Below, in pieces: positions 63,594-64,000 of a stretch of 64,000 bases of DNA; the first letter of the stretch is position 1; every line of letters begins with the position of its first letter. Both the position numbers and the translations under genes were made by a program. The stretch spans positions 248,001-312,000 of the forward strand of contig NZ_JACJVP010000011.1 in NCBI RefSeq assembly GCF_014212125.1. The letters run 5' to 3'. The notes below the pieces were generated by a model. It did not search any database. It was not told where the DNA came from and saw only the letters and a list, made by a program, of their open reading frames with translations. This stretch comes from Cohnella nanjingensis (GTDB lineage: Bacteria > Bacillota > Bacilli > Paenibacillales > Paenibacillaceae).

Positions 63594-64000
63594 GCGGTTG
63601 TCGTTCGATGCGGTCAAGACGAATTCCGTGTTCGACCGGCGCAATCTCGTCACGATCCGCAATATGGCTCAGCCTTATTCGGACGTGCCCGAAGCGTGGC
63701 CGCAAGCGCGGAAAGAGCAGGAAGCTTTCGCGCGGTTGATCGAAGCCGTCGTCGCCGCCAGAACGTCGGGAAAACCGGTCATTTGGTCCATGGGCGCCCA
63801 CGTCATCAAGAACGGCATGTCCCGCTACGTCATCGAAATGGTGCGGCAAGGCATCGTCACCCATGTATCGGGAAACGGGGCGACCAGCATTCACGACTTC
63901 GAGCTGGCGTTCCTCGGAGAGACGTCCGAAGACGTCGCCACCGCGATCGAGGACGGCTCTTTCGGGATGTGGGAAGAGACCGGCCGTTACATGAACGAAG
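63583..64000 (+). CDS. Conserved protein, possibly deoxyhypusine-synthase-like, 3'-partial
   Basis: About 139 residues are visible; the gene runs off the right edge. AGGGAG precedes ATG 63583. The pattern MGAHVIKNGMSRY, then GNGATSIHDFELAF and GETSEDV resembles a bacterial deoxyhypusine-synthase-like group with an NAD-binding Rossmann-type fold, but the catalytic Lys region is outside the window. The start overlaps the epimerase-like gene. Function not known. Confidence 0.5.
   Translation, partial: MRHERLSFDAVKTNSVFDRRNLVTIRNMAQPYSDVPEAWPQARKEQEAFARLIEAVVAARTSGKPVIWSMGAHVIKNGMSRYVIEMVRQGIVTHVSGNGATSIHDFELAFLGETSEDVATAIEDGSFGMWEETGRYMNE

Overview
The window looks like chromosome of an endospore-former of the Paenibacillaceae (Paenibacillus/Cohnella type). 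The signs are strong AGGAGG-type ribosome binding sites, three carbohydrate ABC importers without their own ATPase, paired YesN/YesM-type regulators, an S-layer-homology (SLH) surface protein, a YetF protein and many glycoside hydrolases. This assignment is inference from gene content; no 16S rRNA or other marker is present.

Layout. 1-5752: cydA (5' end outside the window), cydB, cydD, cydC, a cytochrome bd oxidase and its assembly transporter. It is followed by a NarL-type regulator whose receiver has lost its phosphoacceptor Asp (5871-6542), then decayed gene remnants (about 6600-6973) and an HSL-type esterase. 8310-14910: a two-component system divergent from a cassette of two importer-type permeases, an HlyD-like adaptor and a lipoprotein binding protein, an unusual combination. 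15183-22116: a second importer (permease, permease, lipoprotein) with its YesN/YesM pair. 22249-29619: a YbjQ-family protein, a two-component system divergent from an RND exporter, and a secreted TraB/GumN protein; two copies of a ~98-bp palindrome-containing repeat sit at 22.1 and 25.2 kb. 29814-33639: an Rrf2 regulator with two matching putative operators, a thioredoxin-reductase-like flavoprotein, a DHA2 exporter and a methyltransferase. 33755-35533: a YetF protein and an FMN-dependent 2-hydroxy-acid oxidase.

36053-58967 reads as a glycan-utilisation locus, probably for mannose-containing glycans. It has a 1757-residue SLH-anchored protein, a GntR/LacI-type repressor with a palindromic operator over its own -10 box, a third importer, two GH38 alpha-mannosidases, a GH2 beta-mannosidase, a secreted beta-propeller protein truncated in its FN3 domain, a GH127-like protein and a sugar isomerase-like TIM barrel.

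Just after the second GH38 gene is a 3' fragment of a tRNA-Leu with a terminator. Facing it is a lar operon (larE, larB, larC) for the nickel-pincer cofactor, whose larC stops after a His-rich tail and lacks the usual C-terminal (LarC2) half. Together these suggest a recombination or integration boundary near 59.0 kb. The right end holds a HAD hydrolase, an aldose-epimerase-like protein and the start of a possibly deoxyhypusine-synthase-like gene. All three importers presumably borrow a shared MsmX-type ATPase encoded elsewhere. No CRISPR array, rRNA, intact tRNA, transposase or prophage module was seen.
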